Assembly: GCF_004357765.1 (NCBI RefSeq)
Contig: NZ_SMTE01000013.1
Coordinates: 1 to 64,000, forward strand
Source: Pseudomonas putida
Lineage (GTDB): Bacteria; Pseudomonadota; Gammaproteobacteria; Pseudomonadales; Pseudomonadaceae
Direction: 5' to 3'
DNA length: 64,000 nucleotides
In this document: piece after piece, positions 9,364 to 17,457 of the stretch
Layout of the letters: the number at the start of each line of letters is the position of its first letter
Numbering within the stretch: the first letter of the stretch is position 1
Notes under the pieces: generated by a model
The model's database searches: none
Told to the model about the DNA's origin: nothing
The model's input: only the letters and a program-made list of their open reading frames with translations
Made by a program: the position numbers and the translations under genes

Positions 9364-9729
9364 AGGGATAGTCCTGGACGACATGGTTGGAAAACTGTTG
9401 TAGAGACTGACGCGAAAGCCACGTACAAGCAAGTAGGCCGCGCTGACGAACGGTCACATTTCGTCGGTCGGAGGCGAGCGAGGTCGCAAGTGTCTAGCCG
9501 GAGCATGACAGCGGTATGGCAGTTGGCCTCATAGCTGTCAGGCATTTTAAGCCTGGTCTTTTAGTACAAAGCGTTCTTAAACGGGGATGATGCACACCCT
9601 ACTGTTGGTTGTATATCCACGCATCAGAGGCAAGCGGTGCAGGCGTTCACGTTTCGCCACCGCGATCGACCCGAAGCACGCCAAGGAAGCCCAGGGTATT
9701 CAGGAATAACAACAAGAAGGCGGTCCGCC
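9364..9729. other. Intergenic stretch
   Basis: About 365 bases between the divergent amidotransferase gene and a tiny membrane-protein gene. It must hold both promoters, but no clear -35/-10 pair, operator or conserved RNA could be assigned. Confidence 0.4.
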
Positions 9730-9825
9730 ATGTTCAGACAACCGAAAGTTCGCCAAGCCGGGCTCATTGTGTTCGCCACCACGCTGCTGTTGATCTTGCC
9801 GAACCTCACACGACTGTTCGGATGA
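9730..9825 (+). CDS. Predicted 31-residue single-helix membrane protein
   Basis: The short frame MFRQPKVRQAGLIVFATTLL... has a basic N-terminus, one hydrophobic helix (about residues 11-27) and a C-terminal RLFG, the shape of a small inner-membrane protein with its N-terminus inside. aacaAGAAGGcggtccgcc precedes the ATG at a workable ribosome-binding distance. The family was not recognised and no function is proposed. Conservation in related genomes would decide whether it is real. Confidence 0.5.
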   Translation: MFRQPKVRQAGLIVFATTLLLILPNLTRLFG

Positions 9826-9890
9826 TCCCGGCTGTGGCCTTGCTCGCAGCGCGCAGGTAACCTGCCGACCTCTATGGTTGGAGACCTGCC

Positions 9891-10691
9891 ATGCGCCACT
9901 GCTTAGCCCTCCTGGCCCTGCTGCTGTGCCTACCGCTGCACGCTGCGCAATTGCACCTGGTGCTCGGCGACTCGTCGCGTACCTGGAGCAGCGCCGAGCT
10001 GCTCGAGCATGCCCAGGCCGAGAACATCCAGATCGACCAGGACGTGTCGTACAAGCGGCCGATGCACTACCGCGCAGTACCGCTGGCGGCGCTGCTCGAG
10101 GGGGTGAAGCCTGGAGACCACCTGCAGGCGGTGGCATTGGATGGTTTTGCCGCAGAAATGCCGGCCGAGCCGTTGCTGCGCAGCGGCCCTGCCCGCGCCT
10201 GGCTGGCCGTGGAAGACCCGGCCCAGCCCTGGCCGGCGCTAGGTAACGGCAAACCCAGCGCCGGGCCGTTCTACCTGGTGTGGACCGACCCGCAGGCAGG
10301 CGGTATCCGCCCCGAGCAATGGCCCTTCCAGATCGCCACGATTCGTCGTCTGGCGCCCGTTGCACAGCGATTCCCTGCGTTGCGCCCCGATCCTGCCCTG
10401 CCGGCCGACGACCCCATACGCCAAGGCTTTGCCCTGTTCCAACAGAACTGCCTGGCATGCCACCGGCTCAATGGCGCTGGCGATGCGCAGTTCGGGCCGG
10501 ACCTGAACATCCCGCACAACCCGACCGAGTATTTCCAGCCGGGGTATCTGCGCCAGTACATTCGGGATCCGCAAAGCCTGCGAGCCTGGCCGCAGGCACG
10601 GATGCCGGGTTTTGCCGAAACGGTGTTGAGTGAGCAAGAGCTGGATGCCTTGTTGGCCTATCTGGGGCACATGGCCAGTCGGAGACCCTGA
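9891..10691 (+). CDS. Periplasmic c-type cytochrome with N-terminal molybdopterin-oxidoreductase-like domain
   Basis: A 266-residue exported protein. A signal peptide (ALLALLLCLPLHA) is followed by a domain of about 130 residues whose spacing (LHLVLGDSSRTWSSAELL, VPLAALLEGVKPGD) resembles a cofactor-less sulfite-oxidase-like fold. A C-terminal monohaem cytochrome c domain has haem motif CLACH and a likely axial Met in RMPGF. It presumably passes electrons in the periplasm; the partner is not encoded nearby. Confidence 0.82.
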   Translation: MRHCLALLALLLCLPLHAAQLHLVLGDSSRTWSSAELLEHAQAENIQIDQDVSYKRPMHYRAVPLAALLEGVKPGDHLQAVALDGFAAEMPAEPLLRSGPARAWLAVEDPAQPWPALGNGKPSAGPFYLVWTDPQAGGIRPEQWPFQIATIRRLAPVAQRFPALRPDPALPADDPIRQGFALFQQNCLACHRLNGAGDAQFGPDLNIPHNPTEYFQPGYLRQYIRDPQSLRAWPQARMPGFAETVLSEQELDALLAYLGHMASRRP

Positions 10692-10701
10692 CGTTTTTGC
10701 T

Positions 10702-10733
10702 GGCCTCTTCGCGGGCTTGCCCGCGAAGAGGCC
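10702..10733. repeat. REP hairpin
   Basis: ggcctcttcgcggg-cttg-cccgcgaagaggcc is a perfect 14-bp stem placed between the convergent cytochrome and rraB-like genes. It could also stop transcription. Confidence 0.8.
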
Positions 10734-10745
10734 GGCGCAAGAGGT

Positions 10746-11078
10746 TCAGGCAACCGGCCGCTCGTGCTTGACGCCCCACCCTTCGACTTCGCCGCCATAA
10801 GGCGAAACGACCTGTTCGAAGGTCTCCTCGAAATCTCCGATTCCACCATACGTGGCGTACATGACCTTGCTCAGTTCCAGGTGCCAGGCGCCGTCATCGA
10901 GCTCGCGCACTTGGGCATTGAGCGACTCTCCGCGAAATTGCCTGGCCGCTCGCCGCGCCCCTGCTTCATCGGGGAATACCGCATAGAACTCGATGGGATG
11001 GATGCGGGTGAAGTCGAAACCGCCAGCTTTCATCTGGCGCAGGACATTGCTGCTGATATCGTCGTTTTGGCTGCTCAT
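10746..11078 (-). CDS. Ribonuclease E inhibitor RraB family protein
   Basis: A 110-residue RraB/DUF695-like protein, starting MSSQNDDISSNVLRQMKAGG and containing the conserved IHPIEFYAVFPDE and GWGVKHERPV segments. In E. coli RraB binds RNase E and alters the RNA degradosome; that role here is inferred. The start is firm: GGAGG lies seven bases upstream of the ATG. An upstream in-frame extension has no comparable signal. Confidence 0.85.
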   Translation of the reverse strand: MSSQNDDISSNVLRQMKAGGFDFTRIHPIEFYAVFPDEAGARRAARQFRGESLNAQVRELDDGAWHLELSKVMYATYGGIGDFEETFEQVVSPYGGEVEGWGVKHERPVA

Positions 11079-11258
11079 GAAACGTCCTCCTAACTTGCGA
11101 TGGATAGACTTTCCGTGCACTGCGCACTCACCGGCGAGGCCGGCGGGTGGAGTTGATAGAGCTGATGCAAGACGCGAATCGAACCGGTACGGGCCGCAAG
11201 ATAGCCCAGCACCTTCCATCAGCGTAGTGGTTGCCAGGGCGCTACGCCAATAGGTGAC

Positions 11259-11495
11259 TCAGGGCGCTTCCTGAATACGGCTGATGGTCACGCCGCTGTG
11301 TTCCTTGAGCCAGCGTGCCGTGGGTGACGAGGTGCGATCCTGGAAGTCGTTGAGGTCCAGCTCATCCATGACCGGGAACAAGTGCGAGCGAATCGCCCGG
11401 GCGGCGTCTTCTTCGCTGGGGCGTTCGTCGGCCCGCAGCAGCAGCGACGTCGGTTCGCCTTTCTGGTCGGCAAAGATGACTTCCCACGCTTTCAT
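11259..11495 (-). CDS. Conserved hypothetical protein, 78 residues
   Basis: A small acidic soluble protein starting MKAWEVIFADQKGEPTSLLL and ending SGVTISRIQEAP. GAGAGG lies about nine bases upstream of the chosen ATG; a longer start seven codons upstream is possible. No domain was recognised. It is preceded by the rraB-like gene on the same strand, about 180 bases away, so it is probably transcribed separately. Confidence 0.65.
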   Translation of the reverse strand: MKAWEVIFADQKGEPTSLLLRADERPSEEDAARAIRSHLFPVMDELDLNDFQDRTSSPTARWLKEHSGVTISRIQEAP

Positions 11496-11612
11496 TGAAC
11501 GAGCCCTCTCAGTCAAGGAACAACAGTGTGTGATGCCTGTATACCTTGACCTTGGAGGGATAGCGTTCGTTCAGTCGTGACGCGGGGGGCCGCCGGGCGG
11601 CCCCCGTAGGCC

Positions 11613-13670
11613 TTACTTCGGCTTGCCGTGCACCACACCGGCGGTGTTGTCCAGCAAGCTCTTGGTGGCGGTCTGGATGTAGGCTTCGAGCTTTTTCAGC
11701 ATTTCCGGTTGGTCCGGACTCTCGATCAGCTCGGCCTTGAACTCGCGACCCAACTGATAGCGGTACAGACGCGGACTCATGTCCTTGGACTCGATGAGGA
11801 TGCGATCGCCCTGCACCAGGCCGACGATCTGCTCGCTGCCCGATGGCTTGATCATGCCCACGCCCGGGTCGCCCTCTGGCAGGTTGAGCAGGTCACGGCC
11901 CCAGCATTGGTGACGGGTCTGGCCACCGAGGCGGCCCATGATGGTCGGCACGATGTCGACCTGGGTACCCACGGTGTGGTCGACAGCGCCGAACTTCTCC
12001 TGGATACCCGGAGCGATCAGCAGCAACGGCACGTTGAAGCGGCCCAGGTCGAGCTCGGTGACCTGATCCTGGTTGCCAAAGCCGTGGTCGCCGACGATGA
12101 CGAACAGGGTGTCCTTGAAGTACGGTTCTTTGCGCGCCTTCTCGAAGAACTGGCCCAGCGCCCAGTCGGAATAGCGCATGGCGGTCAGGTGCTCGTCCAG
12201 GCGGCCTTGGCCGGTGACCTTTTCGACCGGCAGGTCCTTGGGCAGCGCATACGGCGTGTGGTTGGACAGGGTCTGCAGCAGCGCGTAGATCGGCTTCTTG
12301 TCGTCGTGCTTGGCCAGTTCCTCGGCACCGCGGTCGAACATGTCCTGGTCGGACACACCCCAGGTCGGGTCGGAGAACACCGGGTCGACGAAATCGTTGC
12401 GGCCGATGAAGGTGGTCATGCCCTGGTTGCCGAAGAAGCCGGACTGGTTGTCCCACGCGAAGTCGCCGTTGTAGACATAGACGTCGTCGTAGTCGCGGGC
12501 GCCGAGCAGGGCCGGCAGGCCGGACAGCTTGTGGCCGCCTTCGGGGGTCTGCATCAGGTATTCGAAACCTGGCAGGTTGGGGAAGCAGGCCATGGTGGCG
12601 AACATGCCCTGGTGGGTATGGGTGCCGTTGGAGAAGAAGTGGTCGAACAGCAGACCCTCCTTGGCCAGCTTGTCGAAGTTCGGGGTGATGTTGTTCGGGC
12701 TGCCCAGGGCGCCCACCGAGTGGCCGGCGAAGCTCTCCATGAGAATCACCACCACGTTCTTGACCGGCAGGGTGCGGTCGGCTGGCGGCAGGAAGTCACG
12801 GCGCACCGGGGCTTCGTCGGCATCGACCAGGGTGTCGTGCGGCGTCAGCAGCAGATCGCGCACGCTCTGCTGGGCCACGCCCTGGTCGAGCACGGGCTTC
12901 CAGATGTTGGCGCGGTCTTCGCCGAAGCGGCTCTTGGCGGCGTCGATCAGGGTCAACGTGCCGTTCAGACCCAGCTGGTTGACGAAGTTCGAATCGGTGG
13001 TGAATGCATCCCCCCAGCGCATCGGCGGGCCCTGGCGCAGGGTACCGCGGGCAGCCACCACGGCCATCAGCAGGATCACCATGAACACCGCCAGGCGGTT
13101 GTACCAGGGCGTCGGCGCGATCGGGCGGTCGTTGCGGGTCAGGCGATCGATGCCCTTGAACAGCAGGCTCAGCAGCCAGGTGCCGACCAACCAGGCCAGC
13201 AGGTAGCGTACCACCGGGAAGCCGTACCAGAGCATGCTCAGCACGGTCTTGGGATCTTCCTGGATGTACTGGAACACCAGGCCATTCAGGCGCTGGTGGA
13301 ATTCGCGGTAGAAATCCATCTCCATCAGGCCGAGGAACATCACCACGCTGGCGGACAGGGTCAGCCAGAAGCGGAAGACGCCGCGCCGGGCCATGGCCCA
13401 GGGGCTCAGGCACGCCAGCAGCAACGGGATGCTCAGGTACACCACCACCCGCAGGTCGAAACGCAGGCCGTTGAGAAAGCCTTCGGCGACGGTGGAATAG
13501 GGCGTGGTGCCGATCATGTCGCTGTTGTAGACCAGCAGCGCCAGGCGCACGAGGCTGAGCATGAGCATGATCACCAGGCCGCTCAACAGCGTGTAGGCCA
13601 GGTGGGACTTCAGGGTAGGCGCGTAGGCGGCTCGCGCGCCCTGGCGCTTCAGGGCATCCGTGTTAGCCAT
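11613..13670 (-). CDS. LTA synthase family membrane sulfatase
   Basis: A 685-residue protein with about five N-terminal membrane helices (to roughly residue 210) and a periplasmic sulfatase/alkaline-phosphatase-fold domain. VVVILMESFAGH provides the metal-binding Glu, GTHTHQGMFAT the nucleophilic Thr, and VIVGDHGFGN the Asp/His ligands. In Gram-negatives these proteins transfer phosphoglycerol or phosphoethanolamine groups to periplasmic glucans or lipids; which acceptor is used here is unknown. It ends in front of a GC-rich hairpin without a T-run. Confidence 0.9.
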   Translation of the reverse strand: MANTDALKRQGARAAYAPTLKSHLAYTLLSGLVIMLMLSLVRLALLVYNSDMIGTTPYSTVAEGFLNGLRFDLRVVVYLSIPLLLACLSPWAMARRGVFRFWLTLSASVVMFLGLMEMDFYREFHQRLNGLVFQYIQEDPKTVLSMLWYGFPVVRYLLAWLVGTWLLSLLFKGIDRLTRNDRPIAPTPWYNRLAVFMVILLMAVVAARGTLRQGPPMRWGDAFTTDSNFVNQLGLNGTLTLIDAAKSRFGEDRANIWKPVLDQGVAQQSVRDLLLTPHDTLVDADEAPVRRDFLPPADRTLPVKNVVVILMESFAGHSVGALGSPNNITPNFDKLAKEGLLFDHFFSNGTHTHQGMFATMACFPNLPGFEYLMQTPEGGHKLSGLPALLGARDYDDVYVYNGDFAWDNQSGFFGNQGMTTFIGRNDFVDPVFSDPTWGVSDQDMFDRGAEELAKHDDKKPIYALLQTLSNHTPYALPKDLPVEKVTGQGRLDEHLTAMRYSDWALGQFFEKARKEPYFKDTLFVIVGDHGFGNQDQVTELDLGRFNVPLLLIAPGIQEKFGAVDHTVGTQVDIVPTIMGRLGGQTRHQCWGRDLLNLPEGDPGVGMIKPSGSEQIVGLVQGDRILIESKDMSPRLYRYQLGREFKAELIESPDQPEMLKKLEAYIQTATKSLLDNTAGVVHGKPK

Positions 13671-13837
13671 GAATGGAGGGATCCTAGGATTGCGGTTTGC
13701 GAAGAGGTGCGGGTCAAGACCAACGCAGTATTGTGCGGCGGGGATTCTGTTTAAACCAATGTGAAAATTTTGTCACTGGGCTGTTTCGGACTTTGTCTGG
13801 ACCGGCGCTTTCGTCCGCTCAGGCAGGGCGGACGCGC

Positions 13838-14035
13838 TCAGATGCGCACGTCGCCCCGCGGCCCGGCGATGGCCCAGATGACCAGGCCGATGACCGGCAA
13901 CAAGGCGATCAGCAGGATCCACAGCACCTTGACGCCGATCTCCCGCGGGCTTTTGATCACATTGAGGATCGCCCAGATATCCAGAGCCAGGATGATCAGG
14001 CCGACCAGGCCGTTGAAGGTGGACCCCATGAGCAT
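13838..14035 (-). CDS. PLDc_N domain small membrane protein
   Basis: A 65-residue protein with two hydrophobic helices separated by a short polar loop (VIKSPREIGVK). It ends with the PVIGLVIWAIAGPRG signature of the phospholipase D N-terminal (PLDc_N) helical hairpin, found also as stand-alone proteins. AAGGGAG lies just upstream of the ATG at 14,035; a GTG at 14,047 is less likely. Function unknown. Confidence 0.75.
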   Translation of the reverse strand: MLMGSTFNGLVGLIILALDIWAILNVIKSPREIGVKVLWILLIALLPVIGLVIWAIAGPRGDVRI

Positions 14036-14154
14036 GCTCCCTTGCACGTGCTTTGCTGGACAGCATAGCCCTATCGAGGCGATAGAAGGGAATCCTTGGC
14101 CGTTTCGACCGGTCAGTGGATAGACTGCTGCAAAGACCAGAGATAGAGGTGCCC

Positions 14155-15093
14155 ATGCCCCCAGCCAACAGCCCCGCCGCCGAACCCGACAACCTGATCA
14201 GTGCCTGGCGCCAGCAAGCCATCGATTCGCCTTGGCTCAGCGCCGGACTGGGCGCCAGCCTGCTGGTGGTGCTGGCATTGCTGGCCATCAGCGTGTGGAA
14301 CGCGGTGCACGGCGAGCATTCGCAGAACCTGCACCTGGCCGCCCTGGGTGGGCTGTCGGGCTTTGCCGCCACCGCCCTGGGCGCGGTGCTGGCGGTGGTG
14401 CTGCGCGACGTCAGTGCGCGTAGCCAGGATGTGATGCTGGGCTTTGCCGCCGGCATGATGCTCGCCGCCAGCTCGTTCTCGTTGATTCTGCCGGGGCTCG
14501 ATGCCGCCCGTGAGATCACCGGCAGCGGCCCCGCCGCAGCCTTTACCGTGGTGCTGGGCATGGGCCTGGGCGTGTTGCTGATGCTGGGGCTTGACCGCTT
14601 CACCCCGCATGAACACGAAAGCGTCGGCGCGTGCGGGCCGCATTCGGACCGGATCAGCCGGGTATGGTTGTTCGTGCTGGCGATTACCCTGCATAACCTG
14701 CCTGAAGGTATGGCGATCGGCGTGAGCTTCACCAACGGCGACATGAACATCGGCCTGCCGCTGACCAGCGCCATCGCCATCCAGGACATTCCGGAGGGCC
14801 TCGCGGTGGCCATGGCGCTGCGGGCCACGGGCCTGTCGAACCTGAGAGCGGCATTGGTGGCCATCGGCTCGGGCCTGATGGAGCCGCTGGGTGCGGTGAT
14901 CGGGCTGGGGATCTCGACCGGCTTCGCCCTCGCCTACCCGGTCAGCATGGGGCTGGCGGCGGGGGCGATGATCTTCGTGGTGTCCCACGAGGTGATCCCA
15001 GAAACCCACCGCAACGGGCACCAGACCTCGGCTACCCTGGGATTGATGGGTGGGTTTGCGGTGATGATGTTTCTGGATACGGCGTTGGGCTGA
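14155..15093 (+). CDS. ZIP family metal transporter
   Basis: A 312-residue inner-membrane protein with about eight helices. The ZIP metal-site helices are clear: HNLPEGMAIGV and IQDIPEGLAVAMAL. A His-containing loop (HEHESVGACGPHSD) lies between helices 3 and 4, and VVSHEVIPETHR is near the C-terminus. It likely imports zinc or another divalent metal into the cytoplasm. gaGGtgccc precedes the ATG; an upstream in-frame GTG start is less convincing. Confidence 0.9.
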   Translation: MPPANSPAAEPDNLISAWRQQAIDSPWLSAGLGASLLVVLALLAISVWNAVHGEHSQNLHLAALGGLSGFAATALGAVLAVVLRDVSARSQDVMLGFAAGMMLAASSFSLILPGLDAAREITGSGPAAAFTVVLGMGLGVLLMLGLDRFTPHEHESVGACGPHSDRISRVWLFVLAITLHNLPEGMAIGVSFTNGDMNIGLPLTSAIAIQDIPEGLAVAMALRATGLSNLRAALVAIGSGLMEPLGAVIGLGISTGFALAYPVSMGLAAGAMIFVVSHEVIPETHRNGHQTSATLGLMGGFAVMMFLDTALG

Positions 15094-15112
15094 GGGTTTC
15101 CATCGCCTGGGC

Positions 15113-15210
15113 TGGCCTCTTCGCGGGACAAGCCCGCTCCCACAGGGACCGCACTGTATTCGAAATTGGGGTAATCCTGTGGGAGCGGGCTCGTCCCGCG
15201 AAGAGGCCAG
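15113..15210. repeat. REP inverted pair (BIME-like)
   Basis: Two REP copies in opposite orientation (cctcttcgcgggacaagccc and gggctcgtcccgcgaagagg) flank a 45-base spacer. They lie between the convergent ZIP and hypothetical genes. Confidence 0.85.
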
Positions 15211-15218
15211 CGTAGATA

Positions 15219-15749
15219 TCAGACGTGCACCGCGACCTTCAACGCCTCAAGCGCCGGCTCCACCTTGATCCCCAGCTCGCCCCCCAGCTCCAGCACCCGC
15301 GCCAGGTCCTGCTGGCCAACCATCACCATCTGCAACTCGTCATCGAGCAACTGGCTGAAATTGAGCAGCACATAGCCTCCGGCCTCCTTGTTCAACGCGC
15401 CCATCTGCACCTGGATGCGGTTGAGTGCGGTCAGTGGCTCGGTGCGTGCCAGTTGCTTGGGCTTGAGGGTGAACGGCACGCTCTGGTCGAACGAGTCGCT
15501 GATCTGCTGGAACAACGCCTGGTAACTGTCGGCCTGGAACACCACGGTATCCGGCAGGCTGCCGAGCACCACCCATTCACCCAGGGGAATGGGGAAACTG
15601 TCGTCGTAATTGATATCCGGGTTGGCGGCCAGGAAAGCGGCAGGGTCGGCGTAGGCCTGGGCGGCCTCGTCGGCGATGCGCTCGATGTCTTGCTCGCGCA
15701 TGCAGCCGGCGCCAATGAGGCTGATGAATTCGAGCAACTGGTTTTTCAT
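15219..15749 (-). CDS. Conserved hypothetical protein, 176 residues
   Basis: A soluble acidic protein starting MKNQLLEFISLIGAGCMREQ, with a mixed alpha/beta pattern and no signal peptide or membrane segment. No family was recognised with confidence. It follows the ankyrin gene on the same strand after 60 bases, so the two may be co-transcribed; no function is proposed. Confidence 0.75.
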   Translation of the reverse strand: MKNQLLEFISLIGAGCMREQDIERIADEAAQAYADPAAFLAANPDINYDDSFPIPLGEWVVLGSLPDTVVFQADSYQALFQQISDSFDQSVPFTLKPKQLARTEPLTALNRIQVQMGALNKEAGGYVLLNFSQLLDDELQMVMVGQQDLARVLELGGELGIKVEPALEALKVAVHV

Positions 15750-15809
15750 GAAAGGGGGCCTGCGACGGGTGAAAAGTCGCCAAGGATAGCCGCAAACGCC
15801 CCCTGGCGG

Positions 15810-16334
15810 TTAGCCGGCCAGCATTTGCAGGCGCGCTGCAGCGTCCACCGCGCCCATGGTATGGGCCGCCATCAGCGCGCTGGCGCCACGGGCGTCCTGA
15901 CGTGTCGGGTCAGCACCCTGAGCCAGCAGGTAGTCGAGGATCTCGCAGCGGTTGAACATCGCCGCCAGCATCAACGCAGTACGTCCGTCCTGCGCCGTGG
16001 CATCCACCGGCACGCCATTTTCGATCAGCAACTGGATCATCTCCAGGTCGCCCTTGAACGCCGCTCCGGCAATCGGCAGCTGGCCGTTGTCGTTGGCGAT
16101 CAGCGGATCGGCGCCATGGGCCAGCAGAACCCGTACCGCAGCGTGGTGACCGTGGTAGCTGGCAAGCATCAGCAGGGTATCGCCCTTGTGATTACGCAGG
16201 TTCGCTGGCAGGCCGTTGGCCAGCAGACGTTCGAGCATCTCGGCGTCGCCCTGGCGGGCGCGGTCGAAGACCTGTTCGGCGAAAGCAGCCGCTTCATCCT
16301 GGCTCATCTGGGTAGGCGTGGGTTGTGCGGACAT
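15810..16334 (-). CDS. Ankyrin repeat protein
   Basis: A 174-residue protein with about four ankyrin repeats from residue 45 (GDTLLMLASYHGHHAAVRVL, LPIAGAAFKGDLEMIQLLI, RTALMLAAMFNRCEILDYLL). There is no obvious signal peptide, so a cytoplasmic protein-binding role is likely. In P. aeruginosa a similar small ankyrin protein (AnkB) is linked to the catalase KatB, but no catalase gene is adjacent here. It diverges from the DUF3509 gene across a control region. Confidence 0.85.
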   Translation of the reverse strand: MSAQPTPTQMSQDEAAAFAEQVFDRARQGDAEMLERLLANGLPANLRNHKGDTLLMLASYHGHHAAVRVLLAHGADPLIANDNGQLPIAGAAFKGDLEMIQLLIENGVPVDATAQDGRTALMLAAMFNRCEILDYLLAQGADPTRQDARGASALMAAHTMGAVDAAARLQMLAG

Positions 16335-16423
16335 CGGAACCTCCTGGCGTCAAAGATTGCCCAAGTGTTCGTCAGGCAAGTGCGCAGGGTCAAAGGTTCA
16401 GAATCTATGGAGCCAATAGTTTC

Positions 16424-16467
16424 GTGCAAATTGCACTGTGCAAAATGCACGACCTTGCAGGCTGCAC
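16424..16467. promoter_or_regulatory. Array of three 13-bp palindromic operators
   Basis: Three copies of a 5-3-5 palindrome occur in a row: GTGCA-AAT-TGCAC, GTGCA-AAA-TGCAC and TTGCA-GGC-TGCAC, with centres about 14 and 17 bp apart. They lie about 90-135 bp upstream of the expected start of the sigma-54-type promoter downstream, the usual place for enhancer-binding-protein sites. The regulator is not known. Confidence 0.65.
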
Positions 16468-16531
16468 GAAAGCCATTCTGGAAAATAAAGCTAAGTCGCT
16501 GATTTTAAAGGATTTATCAGACCAACTAGAT

Positions 16532-16549
16532 CTGGCACGGTCACTGCAA
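16532..16549 (+). promoter_or_regulatory. Putative sigma-54 promoter
   Basis: cTGGCACGgtcaCTGCAa matches the sigma-54 consensus TGGCACG-N4-TTGCA except for one base. The invariant GG and GC are exactly 12 bp apart. It is 43 bases upstream of the DUF3509 start codon and downstream of the palindrome array. Confidence 0.65.
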
Positions 16550-16591
16550 TCATCAACTCACGTCTGCAAACACATTCAGTCAGGAGTTGAT

Positions 16592-16864
16592 ATGGACCTC
16601 ATCCAGGAAAAATTCGTCTCGGTGTTCCCCGCCTACCAGGTTGCCACCCAGGCGCGCCCCGATGGTGGCGTACTGCTGACCCTTCGCGCTGCCGACGGTA
16701 AAGTGACCCGCCGCGTGCTCACCTATGGGCAACTGCACAGCGCCGAGCAACTGTCCTGGGCGATCAGCGCGATCCGCCGCGATCTCGCGGAGCAAGCCAG
16801 CGAGCTGCCGGTGATTTCGATGCTGCAGAGCCAGCAGCGCTTTGCCCTGCCGACCTATCGTTGA
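16592..16864 (+). CDS. DUF3509 domain protein
   Basis: A 90-residue small soluble protein that fits the Pseudomonas DUF3509 family. It has FPAYQVATQARPDGGVLLTL near the N-terminus, then RVLTYGQLHSAEQLSWAI and an IRRDL helix. cAGGAG lies six bases upstream of the ATG. Function is unknown. The putative sigma-54 promoter and operator array upstream suggest it is switched on by a specific signal through an enhancer-binding activator (inference). Confidence 0.85.
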   Translation: MDLIQEKFVSVFPAYQVATQARPDGGVLLTLRAADGKVTRRVLTYGQLHSAEQLSWAISAIRRDLAEQASELPVISMLQSQQRFALPTYR

Positions 16865-16875
16865 GGTTGTCTGCT

Positions 16876-16913
16876 CCGGCCTCTTCGCGGCGGTTCGCCG
16901 CGAAAGGGCCGGC
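16876..16913. repeat. REP-like hairpin
   Basis: ccggcctcttcgcggcggtt pairs with the following cgccgcgaaagggccgg. It sits between the convergent DUF3509 and acireductone-dioxygenase-like genes and may serve as their shared 3' end. Confidence 0.65.
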
Positions 16914-16920
16914 ACAGGCG

Positions 16921-17457
16921 TTAGAGCTCGTCGATCCCCAGAAATTCCCTGGCGCCCGCATCTCCGGTAAACACCGCCTGCGCGCCCTGCTCATCGGCAA
17001 ACACCCGCAACGCCAGGCAAAACGGATTATCCCCCAGCTCCACCCAGCGCCGCGTCCCAGCCGGGACCACCAGTCGATCGCCCTTCTCGCAAAGCACCGC
17101 GAACACCTGCTCGCCCAAGCGCAGCCCGACCTGTGCCCGCCCACCGACCACCGCGAACACCTCCTCGGCACCTTGCACATGCTCATCGCGCAGATCCACC
17201 TGCGCCGGGTCCGCTCCGTCACGGTTGACCAGCTGGAACGCGCGGCTGCCGTGCGCCGTCATCAACTGATCCAGGTATTCACGGCAGGCGGCCAGGGCAT
17301 CTTCCGCACTGCCACCTGGCCGTACGCGCAGCTCCAGCGGGCCATGGGAAAAGCCAACCCCATGCTCGGCCAGGGTCGCGGCGATGTCGTCGTGATGGGT
17401 CAGCACCTTGTGCGGCGAGGCGGGGCTTGCAGGGTGGAAAACGCAGAGGATGCTCAT
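16921..17457 (-). CDS. Acireductone dioxygenase-like cupin, degenerate metal site
   Basis: A 178-residue cupin clearly related to MtnD (KVLTHHDDIAATLAEHGV, VFAVLCEKGDRLVVPAGTR, FTGDAGAREFLG). The enzyme family binds Fe/Ni through two His in HRH, a Glu and a further His. Here those positions read His93, Gln95, Glu99 and Arg137, so two of four ligands are missing. It overlaps the MFS stop codon by one base, so the two genes form an operon with no methionine-salvage partners nearby. It may be a repurposed or inactive paralogue rather than the salvage enzyme. Confidence 0.85.
   Translation of the reverse strand: MSILCVFHPASPASPHKVLTHHDDIAATLAEHGVGFSHGPLELRVRPGGSAEDALAACREYLDQLMTAHGSRAFQLVNRDGADPAQVDLRDEHVQGAEEVFAVVGGRAQVGLRLGEQVFAVLCEKGDRLVVPAGTRRWVELGDNPFCLALRVFADEQGAQAVFTGDAGAREFLGIDEL

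Noticed and set aside
16424-16467. NtrC binding sites
   Set aside because: The half-sites are in the opposite arrangement (GTGCA left, TGCAC right, 3-bp gap), not the TGCACC-N5-GGTGCA layout.
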